Shown here piece by piece: positions 45,501 through 57,072 of a stretch of 64,000 nt of DNA (its first letter is position 1; each line of letters begins with the position of its first letter). Position numbers and translations under genes: made by a program. The notes below the pieces were generated by a model that was given only the letters and a program-made list of their open reading frames with translations, was not told the origin of the DNA and searched no databases. The stretch comes from Sciurus carolinensis. Taxonomy: Eukaryota > Chordata > Mammalia > Rodentia > Sciuridae. The DNA is taken from the NCBI RefSeq assembly GCF_902686445.1, contig NC_062227.1, positions 30,310,777-30,374,776 on the forward strand, in the 5' to 3' direction.

Positions 45501-45679
45501 CCCTCTCAATAAAATTTTAAAGGAGTAAAATACACAGGCTACATGCACTAACCATAGTGTAATAAAATTATAAATTAATAACAAATTTTAAATGTAAAGA
45601 CCCAACAATGTTTTTAAAAAGGCAAAACTATGATCATATGTAACAAACATTTAGTCTAAAAGGAAATATAACAAAGCTA

Positions 45680-46290
45680 AGAACACTAAATTTATTCAAC
45701 CAATATTTATTTGACCCTTACTGTATGACAAGAGCCTTGGCCAAAGTATGAGAAACCTTGAATGCATTTATGAAAATGGATACTTTATAAATAAAGAGAA
45801 GAATAAAACAAACAAGAATCTGTAAGCAAATATAAAATATGTCATACATGCGCTGATAGAATGCATAGAGTGTGATGAGTATCCAAGGCAATGAGGATTT
45901 AATTCTACATTGGCTATGAGATAAATTCTTTGAAAGAAGTAACCTTTGAAATAATTAGTCTTTAATTACAAAGAATGTTGTGAAAACTGTAGAGCTATGT
46001 GGCTTGAAATAGGAATCTTAAGCAGTGGGGAAAGAGACAAAGTATCCTGGGAGGGTCAAGAATGAGGTAATGTTGATCCAAGTCTTACAGGCCAATCAGG
46101 AGTCAGCAAATAAATGAAAGAATAACAATTGAGGGAAGAAAATAATTGCATAGTTTATTTGAATCATACCAGCAAGTTATGATGAATGAAACAGAACCTT
46201 GATGATCTAGTGTAGTGAAATAAGCAATTGAGGTGGTAAGAGGCAGATGCTAAAGAATTCTGGGTATCACATACGAGAGACTAGATGTCA
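45680..46290 (-). repeat. L2 LINE relic, antisense
   Basis: The left end (ttattcaaccaatatttatttgacccttactgtatgacaagagcc) is the reversed L2 3' terminus. Later aaagaagtaacctttgaaataa and gaggtaatgttgatccaag fit reversed L2 internal parts weakly. Confidence 0.6.
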
Positions 46291-46339
46291 TCCTGCAGGC
46301 TTGGTGAACATCTGACAACCTGTCCATCAGTATCTGTCA

Positions 46340-46870
46340 AATCAATGTGTTAGTTGCCTGTTGCTGTGTAACTAATTGCCCCAAATTTTAGCAGCTTGAA
46401 ACATGAAACATTCATTATCTCACAGAGTTTCTGAGGTTCATGAATCTGGGAGTGAGCTCAGGGTCCCTCATGAAGTCATAATGGGGTTGACTTTCAGGGA
46501 AGCAATCACTGAAAGGTTTGACTGTGCCTGGAGATTGTGCTTTCAATCTCATTCACATGGCCATTACCAGGAGGCTTCAATTCTTCACTGTGGGGGTCTC
46601 TCCCTAGAGCTTCTCTCCATGTAAATGATCTGTAAGTTGGAGGTAAGAACGCAAGAAAATACCCAGGAAGGAAGCTGTGGTCTTTTTTAACTTCATCTCA
46701 GAAGTGACATTACCATCCCTGCTGTCATATGCTATTATTAGCACTCACCAAATCGAGTAAAATGTAGGAGAGAACTGCACAAAAGTGTGAATATCAGAAG
46801 GCAGAAACGATGAGGTGTTATTCTGCTGTCTTGCTACTGCATGAAGGTTCCAGGCTGTAACTTCATCAGG
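46340..46870 (+). repeat. Ancient interspersed repeat, family not assigned
   Basis: gttagttgcctgttgctgtgtaactaattgccccaaattttagcagcttgaaac ... attatctcacagagtttctgaggttcatgaatctgggag is a recurrent mammalian repeat (start 'tgttgctgtgtaacaaattaccccaaa'). It continues through ccatcctgctgtc...caaatcgagtaaaatgtagg. I recognise the repeat but not its class with certainty (LTR or DNA transposon). Confidence 0.6.
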
Positions 46871-46934
46871 AGAACAAGGGTGGGAAAGACATTCTGGATG
46901 GGAACAAATGAGATCAAATGTGACTATTGGCTTT

Positions 46935-48060
46935 CACTCTGACCAAAATGGAGGAAACAAGTTTTTCTTCTCACAAAAAAAAGTTAAAAAATAAAAAATA
47001 AATTATTAAGGAAATAGACAAAATAAATGAAAACAATGTTTTTCAAAAGATCAGGAAAAAGGAAAATGATTACTGAGAGATAAAAAATAAATGAGAGGAA
47101 TTTTAGGATTGCCCAGAATACTGCCTAGAAAGTTCTAGGGAACATCAAAGAAGAAGAAGAAGAAGAAGAAAAAGAAACCAAGGCAGAGTCTAGCAGACAT
47201 TCAGACTTGGGAAGATGGAGCTAGGGTTCTGGGAAGGCTAGAGTTTGCAGGACAGAGTGTTGAGAAGGAAAGAAATGTACAGAAATACAACTCTGGAGAT
47301 CTTTAGATGTTCCTTTCTAAAGAACATTACTTTCCTAGTCTTCAACTGAGAATTGTTCATACATGTGGAGAAACTATGTTAGAGAAAAACACAAGGAAGG
47401 ATAAGAAGGAACAGTGTCAGGAGTTCACACAGCCAGGAATAATTCCCATTCTAACAAGCTAAAATACAAAAACTAATTATTTACAGGACTCTGGGTAGAA
47501 TACTTATAAGGATTTTGTCTCAAATAATGGAGAAATGGCAAAAACTGTCTTAACCAAGTGAGGAAAGTTAATACCACCAGTGATGTCAAGGGTCTATTTT
47601 GTACCCCCTCATAGAATCTAGAGAGAAGAGAATTTCACTTTTGTGGTAGCCTCTCCAAAAACCTGTAAGTTCAGTCTAATAATGAGAAAAAAATATGCAA
47701 AGCCCAGTTGAAGGGCATCCCACTGAACACTTGATCAATACCTCTCAAAACTGTCAAGGGCATAAACTTGACACAGATGAGAAGAGACGACAGAGACACG
47801 ACAAATTCAGTGTGATTCCCTGTATTATATCATGTCACAGAAAAGGACATTAATAGAAAAACTGATGACATTCAAATCAAGTCTGGAGTCCAGTTATTAG
47901 TAATATACCAATGCCAGTTTTGTAGTTTTGACAAATGAACCACAGTAATATAAAAATAATAATCTGGGGAAATAGGGGAGGGGTATAGGGTAAGTCTCTT
48001 TATTTTCCTTGAAATTCTTCTGTAATTCTAAAATTATTCCAAAATAAGAGTTTATTTTTT
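46935..48060 (+). repeat. Old L1 (L1ME-like) 3' region, sense
   Basis: The 3' part from 47640 follows a familiar L1 3' UTR: gaagggcatcccactgaacacttgatc, caaaactgtcaagggcataaac, gaaaaggacattaatagaaaaactgatg, gacaaatgaaccacagtaatat, ggggtatagggtaagtctctttatttt, ending attccaaaataagagtttatttttt. The portion before 47640, including a (GAA)n run at 47149-47172, is less certain. Confidence 0.6.
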
Positions 48061-48069
48061 AAAAGGAAA

Positions 48070-50345
48070 AGGAAAGATTTTTATGACATATGAAAGTTGA
48101 AAGTGTTCTTTTCCAGCAGGCCTGCATTACAAAAATGTCAAAGGAGTTCTTGAAGCAGAAGGAAAAGAATATGACATGGAAGTTGGATATACACAAGAGA
48201 AAGAACTCAACATATTAACTACACAAAATATAAAAGTTTTCTCTAATTGTTTAAATGTCTTTAAAAGATCATTGCCTTCTTGAAGCAATGTTGACAATTA
48301 ATGGATTATGGAATCTATGACTTCAGTAGAAGTTAATTTTATGCCAAGACAACAAAAGCACAAAGGCCAGGAAAGAAGTATATTGTTGAAAGTTTCTTAG
48401 ACTATGTATCTATGTGAAATAATATCACTTAAAGGTGGACTGTGCTAAGTTACTAATACGTGCTGTAAACTCTAAAGAAATCATTAAAATAATGAGTTAA
48501 TGGAATAATCCAGCAAAGGAGGCAAAATGAAATTTTGTAAATACTCAAACCAAAGAATGACAAAAGAGAAGAAAAAAAGAACGAAGAACCAATAAAAACA
48601 TAAAAAAAGAGAGAAAAAAGGAAAACAGGAACAAAGAACAAATTGGTAGACACAAATTACAAGATGGTAGACCTAAATCTAGACATGTAACAGTCATAAA
48701 CATATTGTTATGATTATCATGCGAATAATCAAATAAACTTAAATGATCTAAATGCCAGATTTAAAGACAGATCATCAGATAGAATTTTTAAGCAAAATTT
48801 ATCAATACACACCTATTAAAAATTCACTTTAATCATAAAAGCACAGTTTAAAAATATCAAGAAAGATATATCATGTTAACACTGATCAAAAGAAACCCAG
48901 AGGAGCTATTATAATATCATACAAAATAGATATGAATAAAAGAATATTAGCAGGGATAAAGAGGATCATTTTATAGAGATAAAATGTTCAAATAATCAAA
49001 AAAGTATAATAAGCCTAAATACTTGTTACCTGATAATGGTGTTTCAAAATAAATGGAGCAAAAAAAAAAAAAAACTCTAAGAAGAAAATAGAGAAAACTA
49101 TAATTATAGTCAGGGAATTCAACATCCCCATCTCAAAGCAAATGGGCAGTTAAATAGGTAAATACATAAGAAATGTGAGCAATACTATCAACCAAGTTTA
49201 TCTGATTGACAAGTGGAACATTTTCCAACAACATAGAAGTGCACATTTTTTCAATTGTACACAGAACATTTACCAAGACAAAACATGTCATGACTCACAA
49301 AACAAATCTCAATACATTTTAAGGAATTCAATTCATACAAAGTTTGTCCTCTAACCACAATGAAAATAAATTAGAAATTAATAAGAGAAATACATCTGGA
49401 AATTTCCCCAAGTGTGGAAGCTAAACAAGAATAAGAAATAAGGGAATAGAAAATAAATTATAAACATGGAAAGGAAATCAAAAACCATTTTGTAATGAAC
49501 AAAAGTGGAAAAAGAACTTATCAAATATGTGTGAAATTAGTCTAAACTAGTTCCTAAAAGAAAATTTGTAGCACCAAATGCCTATTGTAGAAAATAAAGG
49601 TACCAAGTCAGTTGCCTCATCTTAAGATAATAGAAAAAGAAGAGAAAATTAAAACTAAACTAAAAGAAAGGAAATAAGAATGGTCAGAGTGGAAATCAAT
49701 TAAAATAGAAATCAGAAAAATAATAGAGCAAAACAAATAAAACTTTAAAGAGCTTCTTGGAGAAGAGCAACAGAATTCATAAACATCTATGCAGGCTGAT
49801 CAGGGAAAAAAAAAAGAAAACAAAAATACCAATATTAGAAATGAAAAAGATGGCAACACTACAGTTTCTACAGATCTTAAAAGAATAAGAAACTATTATA
49901 TAAAACTTGATGTCAAAAATTCGACAATTTAGAAAAATACGTAAATTCTTTGAAATATATAAATGACTAAACATCACTCATAAAGAAACAGAAATTGCTA
50001 ACCTGAATAGTACAGTATCTATTAAAGCAATTGGATTTTTAATTAAAAGTCCTCCCACAAAGGAAGCCTCAGATGACTTCCCTGGTGAATATTAATTAGC
50101 ATTGAAGGAAGAAATGTTACCAATTCTACCCAAATTCTTCCAGAAAATAGATGTCTGGGGAATACTTTCCAACTCATTCTGTAAGTACAGTTGTAAAATA
50201 TCTTTAAAATCTGAACAAAGTGAACCAAACAATATATTTTAAAAAGGATAAAATATCATGACCCAGCAGGAATTATCTCCAAAATGCAAAATTATTTTAA
50301 CCTTTCAAAATCAATAAATAAAATTTACCATATTAGCAGATGGTT
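48070..50345 (+). repeat. Old L1M relic, ORF1/ORF2 junction to RT fingers, sense
   Basis: L1 wording appears in order: a spacer with gcaggcctgcattacaaaaatgtc, endonuclease-region parts (ccagatttaaagacagatcatcag, gatcaaaagaaacccagaggagctattataat), ccacaatgaaaataaattagaaattaataa (the ACC(T)-SDH region), and parts of the RT fingers to about 50340. Many stops; nothing is coding. Confidence 0.7.
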
Positions 50346-50394
50346 ATAGACAGAATGTGTTCCCCTAAAATTCATGAACATTCATACTTCAATG

Positions 50395-50515
50395 GTTATC
50401 TTAAGACAGAGAGTAGGGGGGAAGGCAGGAAATGGGTGCAATCACACTGTACACTTTACATGTGTGTACTTTATTGCATGTCAACTATACCTCAATAAAA
50501 ATGTTACCAAGTGAA
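50395..50515 (+). repeat. L1M 3' terminus, sense
   Basis: cacactgtacactttacatgtgtgtactttattgcatgtcaactatacctcaataaaa is the typical end of an old L1M 3' UTR. Confidence 0.7.
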
Positions 50516-50844
50516 CATTCATTTTGTGTGTTTTAAATATGTAACACTTTAAGTCTAAGAATATTACACGCAGATTTATAACATTAATCTCTCATATGCT
50601 TTGGTTTCTGTTCAAACTGTACCTGTTTCTAACTACCTAATTAATCCTTTGGATTTAACTAGAATACCTTTGCCTTGGCTTGAGTTGATGACTCAATAAT
50701 GCTGCCTGAAGAATAGAGAAATTAACCAAGACTGCCCTCATGTTTCAATAATGAAGGAATCAATCCAATTCTGTCTGATAGTATACGCTATCGTTTCTGG
50801 AAATAAGAATTTGAAAGAACTAGTGATTCCGGTCATAACTGTGG

Positions 50845-51142
50845 ACAGGTGGCACAGAGCTGGAGGAGGAAGGGAATGGTTGGAGGAGGTGGGGCACTAG
50901 CGTGTGCCTTGGGGAATTTTATCTTGTCCCCCTGCCTCCTCCTTCCTCCCTACCTTTGTTTCCTGGTCACCATGTCCAAGTCACTTTTCTCTGCCACACT
51001 CTTTCACCATGTGCTCTGCCACAGTGATGAAGTCAACCGACCATGACCTAAAGCTCTGAAACTGTGAGCTCAAAACAAACTTTTCATCCTATAAGTTGTT
51101 CTCCTGGGGAATTTTGGTCACAATGACCAAAAGCTAACACAG
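50845..51142 (+). mobile_element. MaLR-type LTR, 3' part, sense
   Basis: gaggaggtggggcactagcgtgtgccttgggg ... ctctgccacactctttcaccatg ... ctctgaaactgtgagctcaaaacaaactttt ... ggtcacaatgaccaaaagctaaca follows the 3' two thirds of the family seen at 56655-57072. The 5' part is missing. Confidence 0.78.
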
Positions 51143-51264
51143 CAAGGTTGCTGCATCCTGCAGAGGGAAAGAACATTGTGTCCTGACATGAAGAAGGGAT
51201 GGGGAAGGGCAAGAGAGCACACCCTCAAACCCTTAAGCCCTCTTATAAGAGTGCTAATCCTACT

Positions 51265-51458
51265 TTTGAGTGGTGGCACATGCCTGCAATCCCAGAGACT
51301 AGGAAGGTTGAGGCAGAAGGATCACAAATTTGAGGCCAGCCTCAGCAACTTAGGGAAGCCCTGAGCAATTCTAAAATAAAAACTAAGAAGGGTTGGGAAT
51401 GTAGTTCAGCATTCAATCCCCAGTACCTGCCCCTGCCCAAAAATAGGGGTAAAAAAGG
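51265..51458 (+). mobile_element. B1-ID type SINE, sense
   Basis: B1-like head (gtggtggcacatgcctgcaatcccag), gccagcctcagcaacttagg, ID-like tail (gggttgggaatgtagttcagc, caatccccagtacctgcccc). Near-perfect flanking duplications: ctaatcctact at 51254-51264 and ttaatcctatt at 51461-51471. Confidence 0.9.
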
Positions 51459-51479
51459 TATTAATCCTATTTATGAAGG

Positions 51480-52445
51480 TGGAATGTTCACAATTTAATT
51501 ACCTCCCCAAAAGTAAACTTCTTAATACTGCTGCATTGGGAATTAAGTTTTAATGTGAATTTTAAAGGGGATTACATTATTCCAATCACAGCACCAGTTT
51601 ATGAACATCAATAATTAAATTTTCAGGAATTTTTAGATCTAACAGTTAAATTTTTCATACCTTGAAGTGGGCTGTGGAGAATTTATCTACATGGAAATCA
51701 ACAAAAAAATGAAAATTAGGTCTTTATTTAATTATTTTTGGTGAGCTATTTGTTACACATTTACCAACACACCACTAGATAGAGGATAAGACTAGCAGAG
51801 GCAGACTGGCCCTTCTGGTAGTTAAAACAGAAGAACTTTGAGCCCCAGGTTAACTTACCCATACAGTTCTACAAAGATATAATGCTTATAAAATTTTTTC
51901 ATTACCAAAAAGACGGGTAACCTGACAAACTAAATTTAAAAACAATTGTGACCATAATAAAATGGCAAAATATGTTATAAAGGAAGAATTCTAGTAATTT
52001 ACATTGATTCAAGCTTTTACTTCAAATTTCTGAAATTATCTTCCAAAATCATGTTCCCTAGAATGATCCAAATCACCTGTCCTCAGTTCTGACTCCCAAA
52101 GTCAGACAAAAATCTAAGTTCTGCAGGTGCTGTTTATTGAGTGTTACTTTCAGATTCATCACATGTAAATATTTCAATAGATTCTGAAAGCAATATATGC
52201 TGCAAAACAACCACCTGGACAAAAGAGAACCTTAACAGAGCAAAGCAATTGTAAGGTAAAAGCAGCTGGATGATATGTATACATATAAAACATAGCATTC
52301 TACCTTTGCTTTAAATCCATATTGGAGAGTGAAATCACTATGGATAAGTACTGTACTTATGTTCTCTTAAATTAGTGATTTAAGTAGTTCGAAGTCAGTA
52401 CATGTGAAATGTGTAATTAGTAAGAGTAGGCAGTCAAGTTAAAAT
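51480..52445. other. No gene recognised
   Basis: AT-rich DNA with no convincing repeat or coding signal. Confidence 0.45.
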
Positions 52446-52456
52446 CGTGATTCCAT

Positions 52457-52670
52457 GCTGGGCACAATGGCACGCTGGTATAATCCCAGCAACTTGGGAG
52501 ACTAAGGATGGAGGATCACAAGTTCAAAGCCAGTCTCAGCAACTTAGCAAGACCCTAAGCAACTTAGTGAGACCATGTCTCAAAATAAGAAGTAAAAAGG
52601 GCTGGATATATGACTCACTGGTTAGGTGCCCCTCGGTTCAATCACCAGTATCCAAGGGGAAAAAAAAAAA
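52457..52670 (+). mobile_element. B1-ID type SINE, sense, complete
   Basis: Head gctgggcacaatggcacgctgg, body with aagccagtctcagcaacttagc and aagcaacttagtgagaccatg, ID-like tail agggctggatatatgactcactgg ttagg, and A tail. Perfect 10-base duplications gtgattccat at 52447-52456 and 52671-52680. Confidence 0.97.
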
Positions 52671-52684
52671 GTGATTCCATAAAA

Positions 52685-53310
52685 GTTTCTGTATTCACAA
52701 AGTTTAAACTACCAAATTTGGGACAACAACATTTAAAAATTCAATGAAAGAGTCAATAATATTTGTCACATCAATTAAAACATTTTCAAAATTAAATATG
52801 GAACATAAGAGATTTTTGTAAATAAATAAAATTCCATAAATATCATGAAGAGTAAGTCTGTTTTCACCAAAAAGGGGTAAAGCACTTATTCAAGGTTCAG
52901 AGTCAACAAACAAAAAGTAATGATTATTTGACAAAAGCAACTCCACAATTCTGAAACTGAAGTGTCTCGAAATTTCAAATAATGAAGAATAAAATCATAA
53001 TACAAAGATAAATTTGCTTTAAGTGGCAATGTAACTTGATGCAGAGTAGCTAATTTTGTTCCTAGAGATTCTTTATTTCTTTTCTGTTTGCAGTAGATAT
53101 AAAGATTACTTTAAACCACATATGTCAGTGTGCTATTATTATTGGATGGATCTGTTTCATTCAACAAGGTATCAAAGCATAAGTTTTAATCATAACATTC
53201 TGACGAAAACATAATAAAAATCTTGAAAGAAAAAAGTTTACACCTTCACTTGAGAATTTCCTACCTGTGATTGGCAGAGCGGTTGCATGCATCAATTTAA
53301 ACTCAAAATG
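52685..53310. other. No gene recognised
   Basis: AT-rich DNA without recognised features. Confidence 0.45.
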
Positions 53311-53315
53311 CAGAA

Positions 53316-53756
53316 TGTTTTAGTCAACTCTTTTACTGCTGAGACCAAAAGACCTGACAAAAACAAGGAGGTTAAGTTTATTTGGCGCTCATGGTTTCAA
53401 AGATCTTGATCCATAGATGGCCAGTTCCATTGCTCTGGGCCGAAGGCAAGGCAGAACATCATGGCAAAAAAAAATGTAGTAGAGGAAAGTAACTCAGAAC
53501 GTGGCACTAGGAAGCAGAGAGAATGAGATTCCCCTCACCACAGACAAAATATATACCCCAAAGTCATGCCCTCAATGACCCACTTCCTACCGCCACAGCC
53601 TACCTGCCTAATGTTACCAGCCAGGTAATCCATATCAGTGGATTCATGCACTGATTTGGTTAAGGGTCTCATAATCCAATCATTTCACCTCTAAACCCTC
53701 TTGCATTATCTCACACATGAACTCTTTTGGGGATACCTCACAACTAAACCATAACA
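53316..53756 (-). mobile_element. MaLR-type solo LTR, antisense, complete
   Basis: Read on the minus strand it starts tgttatggtttagttgtgagg, contains a TATA-like gggtatatattttgtc (plus-strand 53545-53560), an AATAAA signal (minus strand, reading aaataaactta; plus-strand 53375-53385) and ends agagttgactaaaaca. Five-base duplications flank it: cagaa at 53311-53315 and caaaa at 53757-53761, one mismatch. No ERV internal region is present, so it is a solo LTR left by recombination. Confidence 0.83.
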
Positions 53757-55281
53757 CAAAAATTCACTGTTATAGAAATAATGCAGGCACATGAAACTTT
53801 AAAATATAGTGGACTTATTCCATGTTATATAAAATTAGCATTGCTCTAGATCATAAAGAGTATGAATTAAATGAATCAACAGGGATGTCAGCAAGATGGC
53901 AGAAGTAGAGGTGCCCTGCTCATATCTTCTCACACCAAAAAGAATTTGGCAAAACCACATCAACAAAAGTGCCATGTGGGATTTTTGGAACTCAGACAGG
54001 AACTTGAAAATACTGGTAGAGTCCAAGACCTAAAAGGCAGGCTGGTACCCAAGTGGCAGTGTTGCCATTTGTGATATAGGTTACAGACCTGGATGTAGTC
54101 TCGCCTCTCTGTGGATTTGAATGCAGCTCCACTTGGTCTTAGTCCTACTACCAAAACCATCTTCCCAGAAGATCCACCTGTGTCATGGATAGTGAGCCTA
54201 AGATAGTGAGCAGTGGACCCTATGACATGGCTCAAGTCCCTCTCAGTTTTGATCTGAGATTTCTTTCTGGGACCCACTGGGAGTCCATACCCAGTCATGA
54301 TTTGTCAATCTTACACCAACAGCAGACCCTGAAATGTCATTGAACTTGGTTTCAGTCCCATTTCTCTGTGATCTAAGAGCAATCCTGTACATCTAGAAAT
54401 TCAATGATAGTCAAACCCATTTGTGTCCTGAGAGGCAGGCTTTAAAACCTCAGTTCCCACAGCAGATCATAAAATGATCATATAATTCAGTTCTAGTCCT
54501 GCTCAACTATGGTACAGGGATAGTCCTGCCTGCCCAGGAACTTATCAGGAAGAATGCTTATCTTTACTTCTGGAAGCAGGACTGCAAACTTTGACTCATC
54601 TGTAGACCTTGAAGCAGCCTGTTCTCAACAGTAGTCCAGGTCCAGTCATGCCTGCTCAGGAAACCTACCCAACAACACATTGGAAACCTTCCTCACATCC
54701 TAAAGAGAGCCTCACTTATCTATGTACCTATAATAGGCCCACTGTCAGCAGACTCAACTGTGAATCCTGAAGCAGACCTTGATCCCAGTAGCATCCCTAC
54801 TAAGCAAGGTCCTAGAGGCAGTGCAGTCTGTCTAGAGACCAGACAAGACCCACAATTGCTCAAACCCCTGGAAACAAACCCACCAACCTTGGACCCAACT
54901 GTAGACACATCATCAACCATGTGACCCAACTCAAAACCCTGTGACCCTGGAGGAAATCCCAACAACCAGGACACCCAAAAGTAGAAGGTCTTTCTTTGGT
55001 TGCCAATGCCAGTCTGTAGAAAGTAGAAGAGGTGTTTGCTCCTTGAACAGACACCAACACAAGGCTTCACTGATTACAAAGAATCAGGAAGACTTAAGAC
55101 TTCTAAAAGAAATTAATAAAGCTCTAATAACTAACTCCCAAAAAATGGAGGTCTATGAATTGCCTGGCAATTTAAAGTCTTAAATAAGCTCAATGTGATG
55201 CAAGATAAAACAGATGACAATGAAACAATATTGGTAAAACAATTAATGAAAAAAATGAGAAGTTTAATAAAGAAATGCCAT

Positions 55282-55489
55282 CTTTTAATTTGTTTTTGTT
55301 AGATATACATGACAGTAGGGTATATTTTGACATATCATACATACAATATTATACATACAATTATATTATACATATTATACAAACAATTTTGATTCCATTC
55401 TCATGGTTGAACATGATGTGGAATTACACTGGTCATGTATTCATATATGAGCATAGGAAAGTTTTGTCCAATTCATTCTACTGTCTTTC
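55282..55489 (-). mobile_element. L1 3' end fragment, antisense, nested
   Basis: Reverse-oriented L1 3' UTR (ttagatatacatgacagtaggg, gttgaacatgatgtgg), about 208 bases, inserted into ORF1 of the old L1M. Duplications aaatgccat at 55273-55281 and 55490-55498. Confidence 0.88.
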
Positions 55490-55630
55490 AAATGCCATTT
55501 AAAAAGAAACAAACAGAAATTCTGGAGCTGGAGAATACAATAACAGAAGTGAAAAATAATATAGACAGCAAGCTTCAGCAGCAGACTCAGTCATGCAGAG
55601 GAATCAGTAAACTCAAGGATGGGTCATTTA

Positions 55631-55839
55631 GCCAGGCAAGGTGGCACACACCTGTAATCCCAGAAGCTGGGAGGCTGAGGCAGGAGGATGGAGAGTTCAA
55701 AGCCAGTCTCAGCAATGGTGGGGCACTAAGCCACTCAGTGAGATCTTATTTCTAAATTAAAATAAAAAATAGGACTCGGGGTGTGGATCAGTGGTTGAGT
55801 GCCCCTGAGTTCAATCCCCAGTACCACCCCCCAAAAAAG
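55631..55839 (+). mobile_element. B1-ID type SINE, sense, nested
   Basis: Head gccaggcaaggtggcacacacctg, gaggctgaggcaggaggatgg, ID-like tail ggactcggggtgtggatcagtgg, tgagttcaatccccagtacc. Flanking gggtcattt / agttcattt are near-duplicates. Confidence 0.93.
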
Positions 55840-56006
55840 ACAGTTCATTTGAAATTAACTAATTAGAGAACAAAGAGAAAAAATAATAAAAAAGAAAGTA
55901 TAAGGAACCCATGGAATACCATCAAGTGAATAGATATATGAATTATAGGAGTTTAAAAAGAAACATAGAGATAAAGGAGCAGAAAGTTTATTTAAAGAAA
56001 TAATGA

Positions 56007-56358
56007 TATTCTCTGAATATCATGCTAAGTGAAATAAGCCAATCCCAAACAACCAAAGGCCTAACGTTTTCCCTGATAAGTGGATGATGATGCATAATGG
56101 AGGAGAGGGGGTTGGGGCTGAAAGAAGAATGGAGGAACTTTGGATTATGTAGAAGGAAATGAGAGGGAAGAGGGGGTTGGAGTATGAAAGATGGTAGACT
56201 GAGACAGACATCATTACCCTGTGTACACGTGTGATTACACAAATGGTATGAATCTACGTCATGCACAACCATAGAAATGAAAAGTTGTACCCCACTGGTG
56301 TACAATGAATCAAAATGCAATCTGTAAAAATAAAAAAAAAATTAGAAAAGAATCAAAA
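56007..56358 (+). mobile_element. L1 3' end fragment, sense, nested
   Basis: tgctaagtgaaataagccaatccc, ggaggagagggggttgg, gtacaatgaatcaaaatgcaatctg and an A-rich tail. Perfect 13-base duplications aaagaaataatga at 55994-56006 and 56359-56371. Confidence 0.95.
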
Positions 56359-56654
56359 AAAGAAATAATGAGTAAAAACTTTCTAAAACTTGAGAGAGAG
56401 ATGAACATTCAGACTCATGAATCTGAAAGGATCTTAGGTAAGATCAACCCAGAGCAGAACACACATTATAATCAAATTGTCAAAATTCTAAGACAGAGAA
56501 TCTTGACAGTGATTTGAAAAAAGAGATTAATCACATGCAAGGATATCCCCCAAAAAACTATCAATGAACTTCTCAAAAGAAACCTTGCAGGCCATGAGAG
56601 AATGGAATGATAAATACAAAGAACAAAGATAATGACAAATGAGAGCACTATGCC

Positions 56655-57072
56655 TGTTATGGTTTGAATATTAGGTGATCCCCAAAAGCTCATGTGTGAG
56701 ACAATGCATGAGAGTTTTGAGGTGAAATGATTGGGTTATGAGAGCCTCAAGCCAATCAGTAAATTAATCCCATGTTAGGAATTAACTGAGTGACAACTGA
56801 AGGGTAGTGGAGAAGGTGGGTCCCTGGGGGTGTGCCTTTGGGTTACATATTTTGTCCTCACCGAGAGGAGCTCAATCTCTCCTTCCTGATGTGATGTCTT
56901 GAGCCACTTCCCTCCGCCACACACTTCCGCCATGATGTGCAGCCCAGAGGAATGGAGCCAGCCTTCTATGAACCAGGACCTCTGAAACCATGGGCCCCAA
57001 AATAAACTTCTCCTCTTTTAATTGTCCTTGGCAGGTCCTTTGGTCACAGCAGTGAAATAACTGACTAAAACA
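56655..57072 (+). mobile_element. MaLR-type solo LTR, sense, complete, nested
   Basis: Starts tgttatggtttgaatattagg, has TATA-like acatattttgtcc, an AATAAA signal at 57000-57005 (caaaataaacttctcc) and ends ctgactaaaaca. Duplications atgcc (56650-56654) and atacc (57073-57077), one transition apart. It is the best sense-strand example of this family in the window. Confidence 0.87.

Noticed and set aside
54720..55070. A 116-codon minus-strand frame with mixed composition
   Set aside because: It lies antisense in the 5' UTR of the old L1M, with no domain and no support for splicing.
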